64,000 nucleotides of DNA. Source: Accumulibacter sp964420975. Its GTDB lineage: Bacteria; Pseudomonadota; Gammaproteobacteria; Burkholderiales; Rhodocyclaceae. The stretch covers positions 62,001-126,000 of the forward strand of contig CAYQVH010000005.1 of NCBI GenBank assembly GCA_964420975.1, given 5' to 3'. Both the position numbers and the translations under genes were made by a program. Positions 18,267-26,547 of this stretch are shown here, piece after piece. The notes under the pieces were generated by a model. It made no database searches and was not told the DNA's origin. It saw only the letters and a program-made list of their open reading frames with translations. Positions within the stretch are counted from its first letter, which is position 1, and every line of letters starts with the position of its first letter.

Positions 18267-18680
18267 ATGACTTACCAGGACGCCTTTGACGTTTCGACGC
18301 GGGGTCGGGGGACCACCGAGATCACCGTCGAGGTCGCGCGCAGGGTTGCCGCTTCCGGGATTGCGATCGGTGTGGCGCATGTTTTCGTCCAGCACACCAG
18401 TTGTTCGGTGGTGCTGACCGAGAACGCCGATCCGTCGGTGCGTCGAGATCTGGAAACGCTCGCGCGGCGTTGGGCTCCGGATGGCGACGCGGATTATCAT
18501 CACGACAGCGAAGGCGACGACGACATGGCGGCGCACGGCCGTAACCTCCTGGCTGGGTCGTCGGTGACGATTCCCGTTGGCAACGGGCAGTTGCGTCTGG
18601 GGACTTGGCAGGGGATCTATCTTTGGGAGCACCGGACGGTCGCCCATCGGCGGCGGGTGGTGGTTACCGTGCTCGGCTGA
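18267..18680 (+). CDS. YjbQ / UPF0047 family protein
   Basis: Small protein of the YjbQ (UPF0047) family. Some members show weak thiamine-phosphate-synthase-like activity, but the physiological role is unsettled. The 137-aa product has the conserved HVFVQHTSCSVVLTENAD block, the acidic-histidine patch DADYHHDSEGDDDMAAH, and the C-terminal LGTWQGIYLWEHR that closes the trimer active site. Length is standard. It is divergent from aceK across about 150 bp and is followed by the reductase gene. Confidence 0.92.
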   Translation: MTYQDAFDVSTRGRGTTEITVEVARRVAASGIAIGVAHVFVQHTSCSVVLTENADPSVRRDLETLARRWAPDGDADYHHDSEGDDDMAAHGRNLLAGSSVTIPVGNGQLRLGTWQGIYLWEHRTVAHRRRVVVTVLG

Positions 18681-18762
18681 TCGTCCTTCGGAGGGTTTGG
18701 TGTCGCCGGCCACGCGCTTGGCCGGTGGCAGCTGGCGCAAGGCGCAGAAGGAGAAGGCGAAA

Positions 18763-19641
18763 ATGAAGGTCGGATTCATCGGCTTGGGGATCATGGGACG
18801 TCCGATGGCGCTCAATCTGTTGCAGAAGGGCCATCAGCTGACGGTGTGGGCGAGGCGGGCGGAGTCGATGCAGCCCTTGCTCGACGCCGGTGCCAACGGC
18901 GCGACGAGTCCGCAGGCGGTCGCCGCGAACAGCGAAGTGGTGATTTCGGTGGTTGCCGACGCACCTGACGTCGAGGAAGTCCTGCTCGGCACCCAGGGCG
19001 TCGTCAACTCGGCGCCCGATGGTCTGCTGGCGATTGACATGAGTACGATTCCGCCGGCGGCGGCGCGCGATATTGGCGGTCGACTCGCGGCGAAGGGCGT
19101 GGACTTCCTCGACGCGCCGGTATCTGGCGGAGAGGTGGGAGCAATCGCCGCTACGCTGTCGATCATGGTCGGCGGCAGCGACGCCGGCTTTGCAGCTGCC
19201 GTGCCGGTATTCGAGTGCCTGGGCAAGAACATCGTCCATGTCGGCGCCTCCGGGGCTGGTCAGGTAGCGAAGGCCGCCAACCAGATCATTACCGGTGTCG
19301 GCGTGCTGACGGTCGCCGAAGCGCTCAACTTTGCGGCTCGCAGTGGCGTTGATCCGGCAAAGGTGCGCGAGGCGCTGCTCGGCGGATTTGCTTATTCGAG
19401 GATTCTCGAAAATCATGGGCAGCGCATGCTCGAGCGCAACTTCAAGCCGGGCTTCAAGTCCTGGATGCACCAGAAGGACATGAACATCGTCATGCAGAGC
19501 GCGCACGCGCTTGGTCTGTGTCTGCCGGTGTCGGCGGCGACGGCGCAGATGTATAACGCGATGGTCGGCTGCGGGCTGGGCGAGGAAGACTCGATCGCGA
19601 TTCTCAAGTTGCTCGAAAGGCTCTCAGGCGGCGAGCCGTAA
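18763..19641 (+). CDS. 2-hydroxy-3-oxopropionate (tartronate semialdehyde) reductase
   Basis: NAD(P)-dependent beta-hydroxyacid dehydrogenase, most similar by motif to tartronate semialdehyde reductase, which makes D-glycerate. The 292-aa product from the chosen ATG starts with the Rossmann motif MKVGFIGLGIMGRPMA. It continues with FLDAPVSGGEVGA (substrate binding) and GAGQVAKAANQ, which contains the catalytic Lys, and ends with KDMNIVMQSAHALGLCLPV. The start has an AAGGAGAAGG site; the upstream in-frame extension overlaps yjbQ and is not used. No glyoxylate carboligase gene is adjacent, so other 3-hydroxyacid substrates remain possible. Confidence 0.9.
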   Translation: MKVGFIGLGIMGRPMALNLLQKGHQLTVWARRAESMQPLLDAGANGATSPQAVAANSEVVISVVADAPDVEEVLLGTQGVVNSAPDGLLAIDMSTIPPAAARDIGGRLAAKGVDFLDAPVSGGEVGAIAATLSIMVGGSDAGFAAAVPVFECLGKNIVHVGASGAGQVAKAANQIITGVGVLTVAEALNFAARSGVDPAKVREALLGGFAYSRILENHGQRMLERNFKPGFKSWMHQKDMNIVMQSAHALGLCLPVSAATAQMYNAMVGCGLGEEDSIAILKLLERLSGGEP

Positions 19642-19705
19642 TGCGGCGCGGCGTCGTCGATCTCGGCGTCGTGAAGCGCTTACTGGCCATCGCGTATACG
19701 AACGA

Positions 19706-20236
19706 ATGAAACGATCGCTCTTCGTGTCGCTGCTTGTCGCCGCCGGTCTCGCAGCGTGTGCACACATCGCCGGTGTGCCGCGAAAGCCGGAAATCAGTCT
19801 CGCCGGCCTGCGCCCGGTACAGGTCGGACTCGTTGTGCAGCGCTTCATTCTCAAGCTGCGGGTTCACAATCCGGGTAAGGTCGATCTGTCGCTCGACGGT
19901 CTGCACTTCACGATCGAACTCAACGGCTCGCGCTTCCTCGAGGGAACCAGCAATCAGTCACTGACGGTACCTGGCGACGGTGAAGCGGTGCTCGAAGTGA
20001 TGGCGACCGCGACACTGGGAACCACCCTGAAGCAGCTTCGCGAGTGGCAGCGAGCCGGTCGAGAAGCGGTGGACTACCGGATTGTTGGTGACGTCAACGT
20101 CGTCGGCGTCGGCAAGATTCCCTTCGAGCGGCGGGGTGAACTGCCGCTATCTGGGTTCGACTCAACGACGCCGGGTCGAGGTGCTGTCAGTGGCGACCAG
20201 ACGGAGAGGCGCCGGAGGTCGGCAGTGATTACTTGA
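19706..20236 (+). CDS. LEA14/WHy-domain lipoprotein
   Basis: Exported lipoprotein with one water-stress/hypersensitive-response (WHy, LEA type 2) domain. The 176-aa product has a short signal MKRSLFVSLLVAAGLAAC with a LAAC lipobox. The domain follows at about 30-155 (LAGLRPVQVGL, LRVHNPGKVDLSLDGLHFTIELN in part, NQSLTVPGDGEAVLEV), a fibronectin-like beta fold. Bacterial members are linked to desiccation or stress, with little direct evidence. The last 20 residues are arginine-rich and overlap the end of the opposite-strand 70-aa gene by 8 bp. Confidence 0.87.
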   Translation: MKRSLFVSLLVAAGLAACAHIAGVPRKPEISLAGLRPVQVGLVVQRFILKLRVHNPGKVDLSLDGLHFTIELNGSRFLEGTSNQSLTVPGDGEAVLEVMATATLGTTLKQLREWQRAGREAVDYRIVGDVNVVGVGKIPFERRGELPLSGFDSTTPGRGAVSGDQTERRRRSAVIT

Positions 20237-20441
20237 GCGGGACGATGCGCTTGTCCCATCCGGAGCCGTCGTCGCTGGTTTCCTCATCCGGCGCCAAGGC
20301 CGCCAGACGAGTTTCGAGCTGGATGATCGTTTCTTCCGTCAGCTGAAACTTTCGCCGCTCGACGCCACAGCGCCGATCCGGCAGCCCGCCAGGGCGGGCC
20401 AACACACTTTGACGGCGATCGGTTCCTCGTAACGAGCCCAT
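20229..20441 (-). CDS. Small hypothetical protein, 70 aa
   Basis: Product family not recognised. The ATG has an excellent ribosome-binding site (GAGGAG, 8 bases upstream), which is why I accept it. The first half is basic (MGSLRGTDRRQSV, then RRCGVERRKF) with a single Cys. The second half looks like a helix, TEETIIQLETRLAAL, followed by an acidic tail and DKRIVPLK. It is convergent with the WHy lipoprotein gene, overlapping by 8 bp. A candidate promoter lies about 120 bases upstream, leaving a long untranslated leader. Confidence 0.6.
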   Translation of the reverse strand: MGSLRGTDRRQSVLARPGGLPDRRCGVERRKFQLTEETIIQLETRLAALAPDEETSDDGSGWDKRIVPLK

Positions 20442-20563
20442 TGGCTGACTCCTCAGTGATCTTCGTGCGCAGGCGGAGCGTTGCGGGCGGGTGCAGATGA
20501 TGCCGGCAGCGACTCGCGAATCGGAGCCTCCCGCCGAAAAACGACCATGACGAATAACAACGG

Positions 20564-20593
20564 ATTATCCATAAAAAGGAGTCGCAGAGCCAA
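20564..20593 (-). promoter_or_regulatory. Candidate sigma70-like promoter for the 70-aa gene
   Basis: Reading the minus strand, TTGGCT (20593-20588) is followed after 18 bases by GATAAT (20569-20564) in a locally AT-rich stretch between the Hsp70 gene and the 70-aa gene. It would give a leader of about 115 bases. Assignment is by eye only. Confidence 0.35.
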
Positions 20594-20650
20594 TCAAGCA
20601 AGTTTATGAAGTCCGGCTGGATTTTATTGGGCCTTGCTGCCGGAGGACCC

Positions 20651-23455
20651 TCAGGAAGGGTACGGTTCGTTTTGGACGGCGCTGGTAATCAGACGCAAAC
20701 CTGCCGGCAACGACTCACCGAAAGCGCGTCGCTGGTCGGCGCGGTCGAGATCGACGATCGTCTTCACTTGGGCGATCCAGCTCGGGTTGGCGTTGCTCGC
20801 CATTAGGCGGGCGAGGACTTGCTCGCGGACCGACGGCGAAACGTCACGCGAGCGATCGCCGGTCAGGCGTGCGATCTGGGTCGCGGCAAAGGCGGCGGGC
20901 TCGACCTTTTTCCAGTCGATGGCGAGCAGTGCGGCGAGCCAGGACTCGGCCGTTGCCGGCGGTACGACCTGATGCACGCTGCCGTACAGCGCTTGGCGGG
21001 CTCCGATGCGGCCGATCGCCCAGCTCGCGAGCGACTTGTCGGCGGTCTTGAGCAGCCGGTCGAGCAGCGATTCGCCGAGCTGTCGTTTGCGCTCGACCGG
21101 CAGCCGTTCGAGCGAGGCGACTAGCCGCCACATGTCGTCGTGGCTGCCCGCCATCGCTTGTGACGAACGGCTGCGATTTCTCGCCGCCTCGCCGCGCAAT
21201 GCCGGCAGGACGCTGTCGAGGAGTTGCTGTTGCACTTCGGCCGGCAGGCCGCCCGCAACACGGCGCCAGAGTGTCCACCATTCCGACCAGTTCTGGCTCT
21301 CGTTGACGTATTCGATGCCTTGCTCCAATAGTCGACAGAGCTGTTCGATCCGCCAGTCGTCGAGGGCGTCGCCGAGCCCGGGGCGCAGGCAGAATCCGGC
21401 GAGGTTGAGCCACAGCCGCTCGTGCTCGGGTGATCGTCGCCGTCGCCGCGTACGCTGCAGGAGCGCGTCGAACAACGCGCGCAGCAGTGGCAGCTCCCAG
21501 TCATCACGCTTGCCCAGCAGATGCTCGAGCTGGCCGCGCAGGCGCCGGACGTCCCGGCTGTCGACGGTCGGCGAGCGGACGCCGAACACCTGTTCGATCG
21601 CCTGCACCGCCTGCGCAAAGCGTGGCGGCAGCACGGCCGCCGGGACCGCCGTTTCGCTCGCCTCGCCGCGCAACTGGAACTCGAGCAGCCAGCGTTGTGC
21701 AGCGTCGTCGACACTGACGCAGTGCAGTTCGAGGGTGCCGATTTCGGTCATCGTCGTCATCAGTTGCACGCGCACTTCGCGCGCTGTCGTTCCGGCACGA
21801 GGTTGCACGACGCAGGCGATCGGCGGCAGCCGGATGCAGTCGTCGTCGGCGAGTTCGCTGAGGTCGCCGGGTTGGTAGCGGGTGTCGGCAATCGAAGATG
21901 CGAGATGAAAGCGAACGGGTTGGCCAAGTCGCAGACTGAAGGTGTGAGCGACCAGCCGGATTTCGTGCCCCTCTTCCGTGCCGCGCGGCAGCAGGCAAAC
22001 GCCGCGCGCTTGCACGCCGTCGCCGTCGATCACGAGGAAGTAGCTGCGCGCCGAGCCGCCGCCGATGCGTCGTCCCTGGCCGGCGCGGAGCAACGCACTG
22101 GCGACCGCGCCGCGGGCAACGGCGACCTCGGGGTCGTCGTTGTCGAGCAGGCGTAACGGTGCGCCACGCCAGTCGGCGAGGGTTTCCTGCAGGCGCGCTG
22201 CCAGCGCTTGCGCGCGGAAAACGCCCCCGTTGAGCAGCAAGGTATCGGGGATCGGCAGCTGCGATTCCGCGTCGGCGGCCACTGCGCTCCGCGCAACGTC
22301 GGCATGGCGCCGGAGAAAAGCCGCCAGGTGACGAGTGATCGCCGGATCAGCGGGGTAGGGGAGGCCAAATTCGACGATCGCCGCGCGGCGCTGTTGCAAG
22401 GGTTGATCGACCGCGATCCGGGGCAGAAAGCCATCAACAATGACCTGGCTGACCTCGCCGCGTTGCAGGTCGACACTGCGGGCGCCGCCGATCAGGCGCG
22501 AGCCGCCACCGAGCAAGGTCAGTGACACGGAGTCAGGCGCGTCGGCGGCGAACAGCTGTTCCTTGGCTGCCCGGCAACGTGCGCCGAGCTGCGCAAAACG
22601 CGCCGCTGACAGGCGGCCGTCGCTCGCCGGCAGGCGCGACTCGACGAGATGCGCCAAGGCAAGATCCATATTGTCGCCACCGAGCATCAGGTGATCACCG
22701 ACGCCGACGCGGGTCAGCTCGGCTTCGCCGTCGTTCAGGCTCACCTGGATCAGCGTCAGGTCGGTGGTGCCGCCGCCGACGTCACAGACGAGTAACAACC
22801 GGGTATCCGCGAGCTGCCTGCTGGCGTCGTCGCGATGCCGGTAGAGCCAATCGTAGAACGCCGCCTGCGGCTCTTCGAGCAGGCGCAAGCGAGGCAGTCC
22901 GGCCAGGCGCGCCGCCTGCAGGGTCAGGGCCCGTGCGCCTTCGTCGAAGGACGCCGGCACGGTGAGAACCAGCTGCTGTTCTTCGAGAGGAGCCTGCGGG
23001 AAGCGCTGCAGCCATGCCGCGCGGACGTGCCCCAGATAACTCGCGCTGGCCTCGAGCGGGGAGACGTGGGCGACCTCGTCGCCAGCACCCCACGGCAGGA
23101 TCGCCGCTGTACGGTCAACTCCGGCGTGCGACAGCCAGCTCTTGGCGCTGGCGACGAGTCGGCCGGGTACCTGACTACCCAGTTCGAGCGCCAAACGCCC
23201 GCCAATGACCGTTTCGCCGGCGTCACTCGCGGTCCAGGGCAACTTCAGCTCGCCGGGATCGATCTCGCCGGTCGCGGGATGATAACGCACCGACGGCAGC
23301 AGCGGCCGGGTCGCCACCTGGCCGAGTCCAACCAGCTGTTCGATCGCGAACAGTTCGATGTCCTGCCTGTCTGGAGCGGCAAAGGCGACGACGGTGTTGC
23401 TCGTACCGAGGTCAATGCCGACGATATAGGGTCTTTTCACTTGCTCAACAGCCAT
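20651..23455 (-). CDS. Large divergent Hsp70-family protein with DnaK-related C-terminal domain
   Basis: Hsp70-like ATPase of about 934 aa, much longer than DnaK (about 640). The N-terminal actin-like ATPase domain is intact: phosphate-1 motif GIDLGTSNTVV (13-23), LVCDVGGGTTDLTLI as phosphate-2, and LLLNGGVFRAQAL as the adenosine region. After about residue 500 it does not look like the DnaK peptide-binding domain; it matches my recollection of the 'DnaK-related' (DUF3731-like) C-terminal region. I prefer the ATG giving MAVEQVKRPYIVG. A GTG at 23551 would add 32 residues and neither start has a good binding site. No DnaJ or GrpE partner is adjacent. Clients are unknown. Confidence 0.85.
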   Translation of the reverse strand: MAVEQVKRPYIVGIDLGTSNTVVAFAAPDRQDIELFAIEQLVGLGQVATRPLLPSVRYHPATGEIDPGELKLPWTASDAGETVIGGRLALELGSQVPGRLVASAKSWLSHAGVDRTAAILPWGAGDEVAHVSPLEASASYLGHVRAAWLQRFPQAPLEEQQLVLTVPASFDEGARALTLQAARLAGLPRLRLLEEPQAAFYDWLYRHRDDASRQLADTRLLLVCDVGGGTTDLTLIQVSLNDGEAELTRVGVGDHLMLGGDNMDLALAHLVESRLPASDGRLSAARFAQLGARCRAAKEQLFAADAPDSVSLTLLGGGSRLIGGARSVDLQRGEVSQVIVDGFLPRIAVDQPLQQRRAAIVEFGLPYPADPAITRHLAAFLRRHADVARSAVAADAESQLPIPDTLLLNGGVFRAQALAARLQETLADWRGAPLRLLDNDDPEVAVARGAVASALLRAGQGRRIGGGSARSYFLVIDGDGVQARGVCLLPRGTEEGHEIRLVAHTFSLRLGQPVRFHLASSIADTRYQPGDLSELADDDCIRLPPIACVVQPRAGTTAREVRVQLMTTMTEIGTLELHCVSVDDAAQRWLLEFQLRGEASETAVPAAVLPPRFAQAVQAIEQVFGVRSPTVDSRDVRRLRGQLEHLLGKRDDWELPLLRALFDALLQRTRRRRRSPEHERLWLNLAGFCLRPGLGDALDDWRIEQLCRLLEQGIEYVNESQNWSEWWTLWRRVAGGLPAEVQQQLLDSVLPALRGEAARNRSRSSQAMAGSHDDMWRLVASLERLPVERKRQLGESLLDRLLKTADKSLASWAIGRIGARQALYGSVHQVVPPATAESWLAALLAIDWKKVEPAAFAATQIARLTGDRSRDVSPSVREQVLARLMASNANPSWIAQVKTIVDLDRADQRRAFGESLPAGLRLITSAVQNEPYPS

Positions 23456-23589
23456 GCGTGGTTTGTCTGCGCTCTCCTCAGCGATGGCTTCTTCGCTGAG
23501 CGTTGGGTGGTGAAGGAAGGCGTGTCCGGGTGGGTTCCGCTTTCGAGCCACGACTTATTGCAGCCGACTGGGTCAATTCCGACAGGCTG

Positions 23590-24267
23590 CTAGACCTTCG
23601 CATTCAGCGCGCGGTCGGTCAGGCAGAGTTGCCGTCCGAAGCGCTTTTTCAGCCGGTAGAGCTGCGCCGGCCGGTGCGCCTTTCCGGTGTCAAGCGCCCC
23701 GGCGAGCGGTTCGAGCATGTCCAGTTCGTCGATCTTGCGGCGGAAGCTTACCTTGTTGATCGGCGCACCCAGGATCGATTCGTACACACTCTGCAATTGG
23801 GGCAGGGTGAAGGAGTCGCCGCAGAGGTAAACCGGCAGCGAGGAATAGGTGCTCTTGTCGCGCACGCGCCGGACGGCGGCTTCGATAATCTGCTGGTGAT
23901 CGAAGGGCAGCGCTCGCACCTCGTCTACGGCGACGACCACGACCTCTCGACGATTGGCCGCGGTGATCACGGTCCACGGGACGAGGGCGTAGTAGACGAC
24001 GGACAGTGACCAGCCTCTCGGGTCGCGGGCGCGCCCGGAGAAGGTGGCCAACTGTTCCAGGTAAGGACTTTCGATCCCGGTTTTGTCGCGCAACATCCGG
24101 CGAGCGGCGTCGCTGGTGTCGGCGTCTTCGTCGGCATGAACGTAGCCGCCGGGCAGGGCGAGCACGCCGGCAAACGGCGGGTGGTCGCGCTGCAGAAGGG
24201 CGACGTGCAGGCGATCGTGGGTCAGCGTAAGAAGAACGACGTCGACCGTGCAGATGATGGGGAGCAT
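23590..24267 (-). CDS. nrtR: NrtR-type transcriptional regulator of NAD metabolism (degenerate Nudix + winged helix)
   Basis: Likely repressor of the NAD salvage genes, of the Nudix-related regulator family that senses ADP-ribose or related nucleotides. The 225-aa product has an N-terminal Nudix fold, but the Nudix box is degraded. After GGYVHADE the expected REUxEE region reads RRMLRDKTG, so the metal-binding glutamates are gone. The C-terminal part (FTLPQLQSVYESILG, then VSFRRKIDELDMLEPL) is the family's DNA-binding winged helix. Divergence from pncA across a dyad-rich spacer supports autogenous and NAD-locus control. I chose the ATG at the start of the Nudix fold; upstream TTG extensions lack family support. 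Confidence 0.85.
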   Translation of the reverse strand: MLPIICTVDVVLLTLTHDRLHVALLQRDHPPFAGVLALPGGYVHADEDADTSDAARRMLRDKTGIESPYLEQLATFSGRARDPRGWSLSVVYYALVPWTVITAANRREVVVVAVDEVRALPFDHQQIIEAAVRRVRDKSTYSSLPVYLCGDSFTLPQLQSVYESILGAPINKVSFRRKIDELDMLEPLAGALDTGKAHRPAQLYRLKKRFGRQLCLTDRALNAKV

Positions 24268-24340
24268 GGGGGGCCGCGCTGGTGCAGGCTTCGATAGCTT
24301 AGGATAACAGTAAAACGAACTTTCCTGGCACGATCGACGA

Positions 24341-24380
24341 GCAACAAAATTTTTCCATTTTGTTAGTTGCAAGTTGCAAC
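24341..24380. promoter_or_regulatory. Paired dyads between nrtR and pncA, candidate NrtR operator
   Basis: Two adjoining inverted repeats lie in the divergent spacer. The first pairs AACAAAAT (24343-24350) with ATTTTGTT (24357-24364). The second is a 15-base palindrome, GTTGCAA-G-TTGCAAC (24366-24380). GCAACAAA occurs twice, at 24341 and 24376. A -10-like TATAGA follows at 24388-24393 ahead of pncA, so a protein bound here would cover that promoter. NrtR binding is inferred from gene context. Confidence 0.6.
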
Positions 24381-24440
24381 AAAGTAGTATAGAGTGTGTT
24401 CACGCGCTGCCCGAGAGGCGGCGGATAACCGGAGCCCACC

Positions 24441-25301
24441 ATGAGCAAGCAGCGCATTCACCTAGTCATCATCGACCCGCAGAACGATTTCTGCGACTTG
24501 CCGGCGGACGCGTGTCCGTTGATCGGTGGTGTGCGGCAGGCGCCGGCGCTGCCGGTAGTCGGGGCGCACGCAGATATGCTGCGGCTGGCGACGCTGATTC
24601 GCGAAGCGGGTTCGGGACTGAGCGAGATCTCGATTACGCTCGATTCGCACCAGCGCGTCGACATCGCCCATCCGACCTTCTGGCAGCAGGAGGACGGCAG
24701 CCCGCTGTCGCCGTTTACTCCAATCCGGGCGCAGGACGTCCGGACCGGTCGTTATCGGCCGCGCTCGGCGGCTGACTGCGAGCGCGCCCTGGCTTACCTG
24801 AACGCCCTGGAAGCTGCCGGTCGCTATCTGCACATGGTATGGCCGGTGCACTGTGAAATTGGGACCTGGGGACACAACGTGCATGACGCCGTGCGTCAGG
24901 CGTACAACGAGTGGGAAGAAGCGCAGGTCGGCATCGTCGACAAGGTGGTCAAGGGCAGCAACCCTTGGACCGAGCATTACAGCGCGATCAAGGCGGAGGT
25001 CCCGGACTGCGATGACCCGGCGACGCAACTCAACACGCGCTTCATCGCCCGTCTGCGCAGTGCCGACACCGTGCTCATCGCCGGCGAGGCGGGCAGTCAT
25101 TGCGTCAAGGCGACGGTTGAGCATCTGGTCGACAACCTGGCCGCGGACGAGCTAGGCAAGCTCGTATTGCTGACCGACTGTATGAGTCCGGTGACCGGCT
25201 TCGAGCGCGAATACGAGGCGTTTGTCGAAGAGATGCGTCGTCGTGGGGTGACGATTGCCGTATCGTCGGACGTCCTGCCGCTGTTGCGGGGCAACCGATA
25301 A
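24441..25301 (+). CDS. pncA: Nicotinamidase
   Basis: Hydrolyses nicotinamide to nicotinate, the first step of Preiss-Handler salvage. The 286-aa isochorismatase-fold product has catalytic Asp12 in VIIDPQNDF, the metal ligands Asp68, His70 and His77 in DSHQRVDIAH, Lys171 in KVVKGSNPWTEHYSA and nucleophile Cys221 in AGSHCVKAT. It is about 70 residues longer than E. coli PncA (213 aa); the extra length sits mainly between the metal site and WPVHCEIGTWG. It is the first plus-strand gene of the NAD locus and is followed by pncB after 31 bp. Confidence 0.93.
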   Translation: MSKQRIHLVIIDPQNDFCDLPADACPLIGGVRQAPALPVVGAHADMLRLATLIREAGSGLSEISITLDSHQRVDIAHPTFWQQEDGSPLSPFTPIRAQDVRTGRYRPRSAADCERALAYLNALEAAGRYLHMVWPVHCEIGTWGHNVHDAVRQAYNEWEEAQVGIVDKVVKGSNPWTEHYSAIKAEVPDCDDPATQLNTRFIARLRSADTVLIAGEAGSHCVKATVEHLVDNLAADELGKLVLLTDCMSPVTGFEREYEAFVEEMRRRGVTIAVSSDVLPLLRGNR

Positions 25302-25332
25302 CCACCCATTCGCCAACCTTCTGGAGAGGTGC

Positions 25333-26547
25333 ATGAAGACCGCCGATCAACCCCCTGTCGTTCGCAGCCTGCTGGAAAACGACCTCTACAAGTTCACCAT
25401 GTGGCAGGCGCTGTTGCACAGTCACCCCGGAGCGCAGGCCGAATACGCGTTCGTCTGTCGTAATCAGCCCGTCTACCCGCTGGCCGAACTGAAAGCCGAG
25501 GTCGATGCCGAACTCGATCGTTTGTGCACCCTGCACTTTCGCGACGACGAGCTGGCGTACCTGCGCAGCCTGCGCTTCATGAAGAGCGACTTCGTCGATT
25601 TTCTGTCGGTGTTCCGCTTTCAGCGCCGCTTCATCACGACGCGCACCGAGGGTGAGCAGTTGCGGGTGATCGCCAGCGGGCCACTGGTGCATGTCATGGC
25701 TTTCGAAATCTTTGTGCTCTATATCGTCAACGAACTCTACTTTCGCCGCTTGCCGACGGATGCGGTCGTGCTCGATGTCGCTCGCCAGCGGCTGCAGGCC
25801 AAGGTGGCTTTCCTCAAATCGCAGCGGGCCGTGCTGGCGTCGACCAGCGAACCCTTCATCTTTTTCGACTTCGGCTTGCGGCGGCGCTACTCGGGGGCCT
25901 GGCACGAGGAAGTCGTGCGCACTGTGGCGCGCCAGGTGCCCGAACATTTTCGCGGTACTTCCAACGTCTACCTGGCGAAGGAACTCGGCCTGACGCCGAT
26001 CGGCACGATGGCGCACGAGTATCTGCAGGCTTACCAGGCGTTCGGTTTCCGCCTGCGGGACTTTCAGCAGGCGGCACTCGAAGGATGGGTACAGGAGTAT
26101 CGCGGCGATCTTGGCATCGCCTTGACCGATGTGGTCGGCATGGACGCCTTTCTCGCCGACTTCGATCTGTACTTTGCCAAGCTGTTCGACGGCTTGCGCC
26201 ATGATTCCGGCGACCCGGTCGTCTGGGCGGAGAAGGCGCTGCGGCATTACGAGAAACTGCATCTCGATCCCCTGAGCAAACGCCTGGTCTTCTCCGACGG
26301 CCTCAGTGTTCCGCGGGCGGTTGAGCTCTATCAGCGTTTTCGCGGTCGTGTCCTGACGGCCTACGGGATCGGCACCGACCTCTCGAACGATACGCCGCAC
26401 CGGGCGTTGAACGTCGTGATGAAAATCCTTTCGTGCAACGGGCAGCCGGTCGCCAAACTCTCCGACTCCGCCGGCAAGACGCTCTGCGAAGACCGCACTT
26501 TTCTTGCCTATCTGCGGCAAGTCTTCAATCACCCGGAGGTGGCCTGA
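25333..26547 (+). CDS. pncB: Nicotinate phosphoribosyltransferase
   Basis: Converts nicotinate, PRPP and ATP to nicotinate mononucleotide. The 404-aa product starts at the ATG preceded by GGAGAGG; an in-frame extension upstream lacks a site. It has the family N-terminus SLLENDLYKFTMWQA, the phospho-histidine region GTMAHEYLQAYQA, RHDSGDPVVWAEKAL, and the phosphate-binding YGIGTDLSND. Length matches bacterial PncB. Its TGA overlaps the nadE ATG (TGATG), so the two are translationally coupled. Confidence 0.96.
   Translation: MKTADQPPVVRSLLENDLYKFTMWQALLHSHPGAQAEYAFVCRNQPVYPLAELKAEVDAELDRLCTLHFRDDELAYLRSLRFMKSDFVDFLSVFRFQRRFITTRTEGEQLRVIASGPLVHVMAFEIFVLYIVNELYFRRLPTDAVVLDVARQRLQAKVAFLKSQRAVLASTSEPFIFFDFGLRRRYSGAWHEEVVRTVARQVPEHFRGTSNVYLAKELGLTPIGTMAHEYLQAYQAFGFRLRDFQQAALEGWVQEYRGDLGIALTDVVGMDAFLADFDLYFAKLFDGLRHDSGDPVVWAEKALRHYEKLHLDPLSKRLVFSDGLSVPRAVELYQRFRGRVLTAYGIGTDLSNDTPHRALNVVMKILSCNGQPVAKLSDSAGKTLCEDRTFLAYLRQVFNHPEVA

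Noticed and set aside
20284..20601. 105-codon minus-strand frame overlapping the 70-aa gene
   Set aside because: No ribosome-binding site and Cys/Ser/Trp-rich random-looking sequence; the 70-aa frame has the strong GAGGAG site.
20606..20806. 66-codon plus-strand frame beginning MKSGWILLGL
   Set aside because: The first residues look like a signal peptide, but no clear binding site precedes it and most of it lies antisense to the end of the Hsp70 gene.
25105..26532. Open frame of 475 codons on the minus strand opposite pncA/pncB
   Set aside because: Spans two real coupled genes on the other strand and has no family features.
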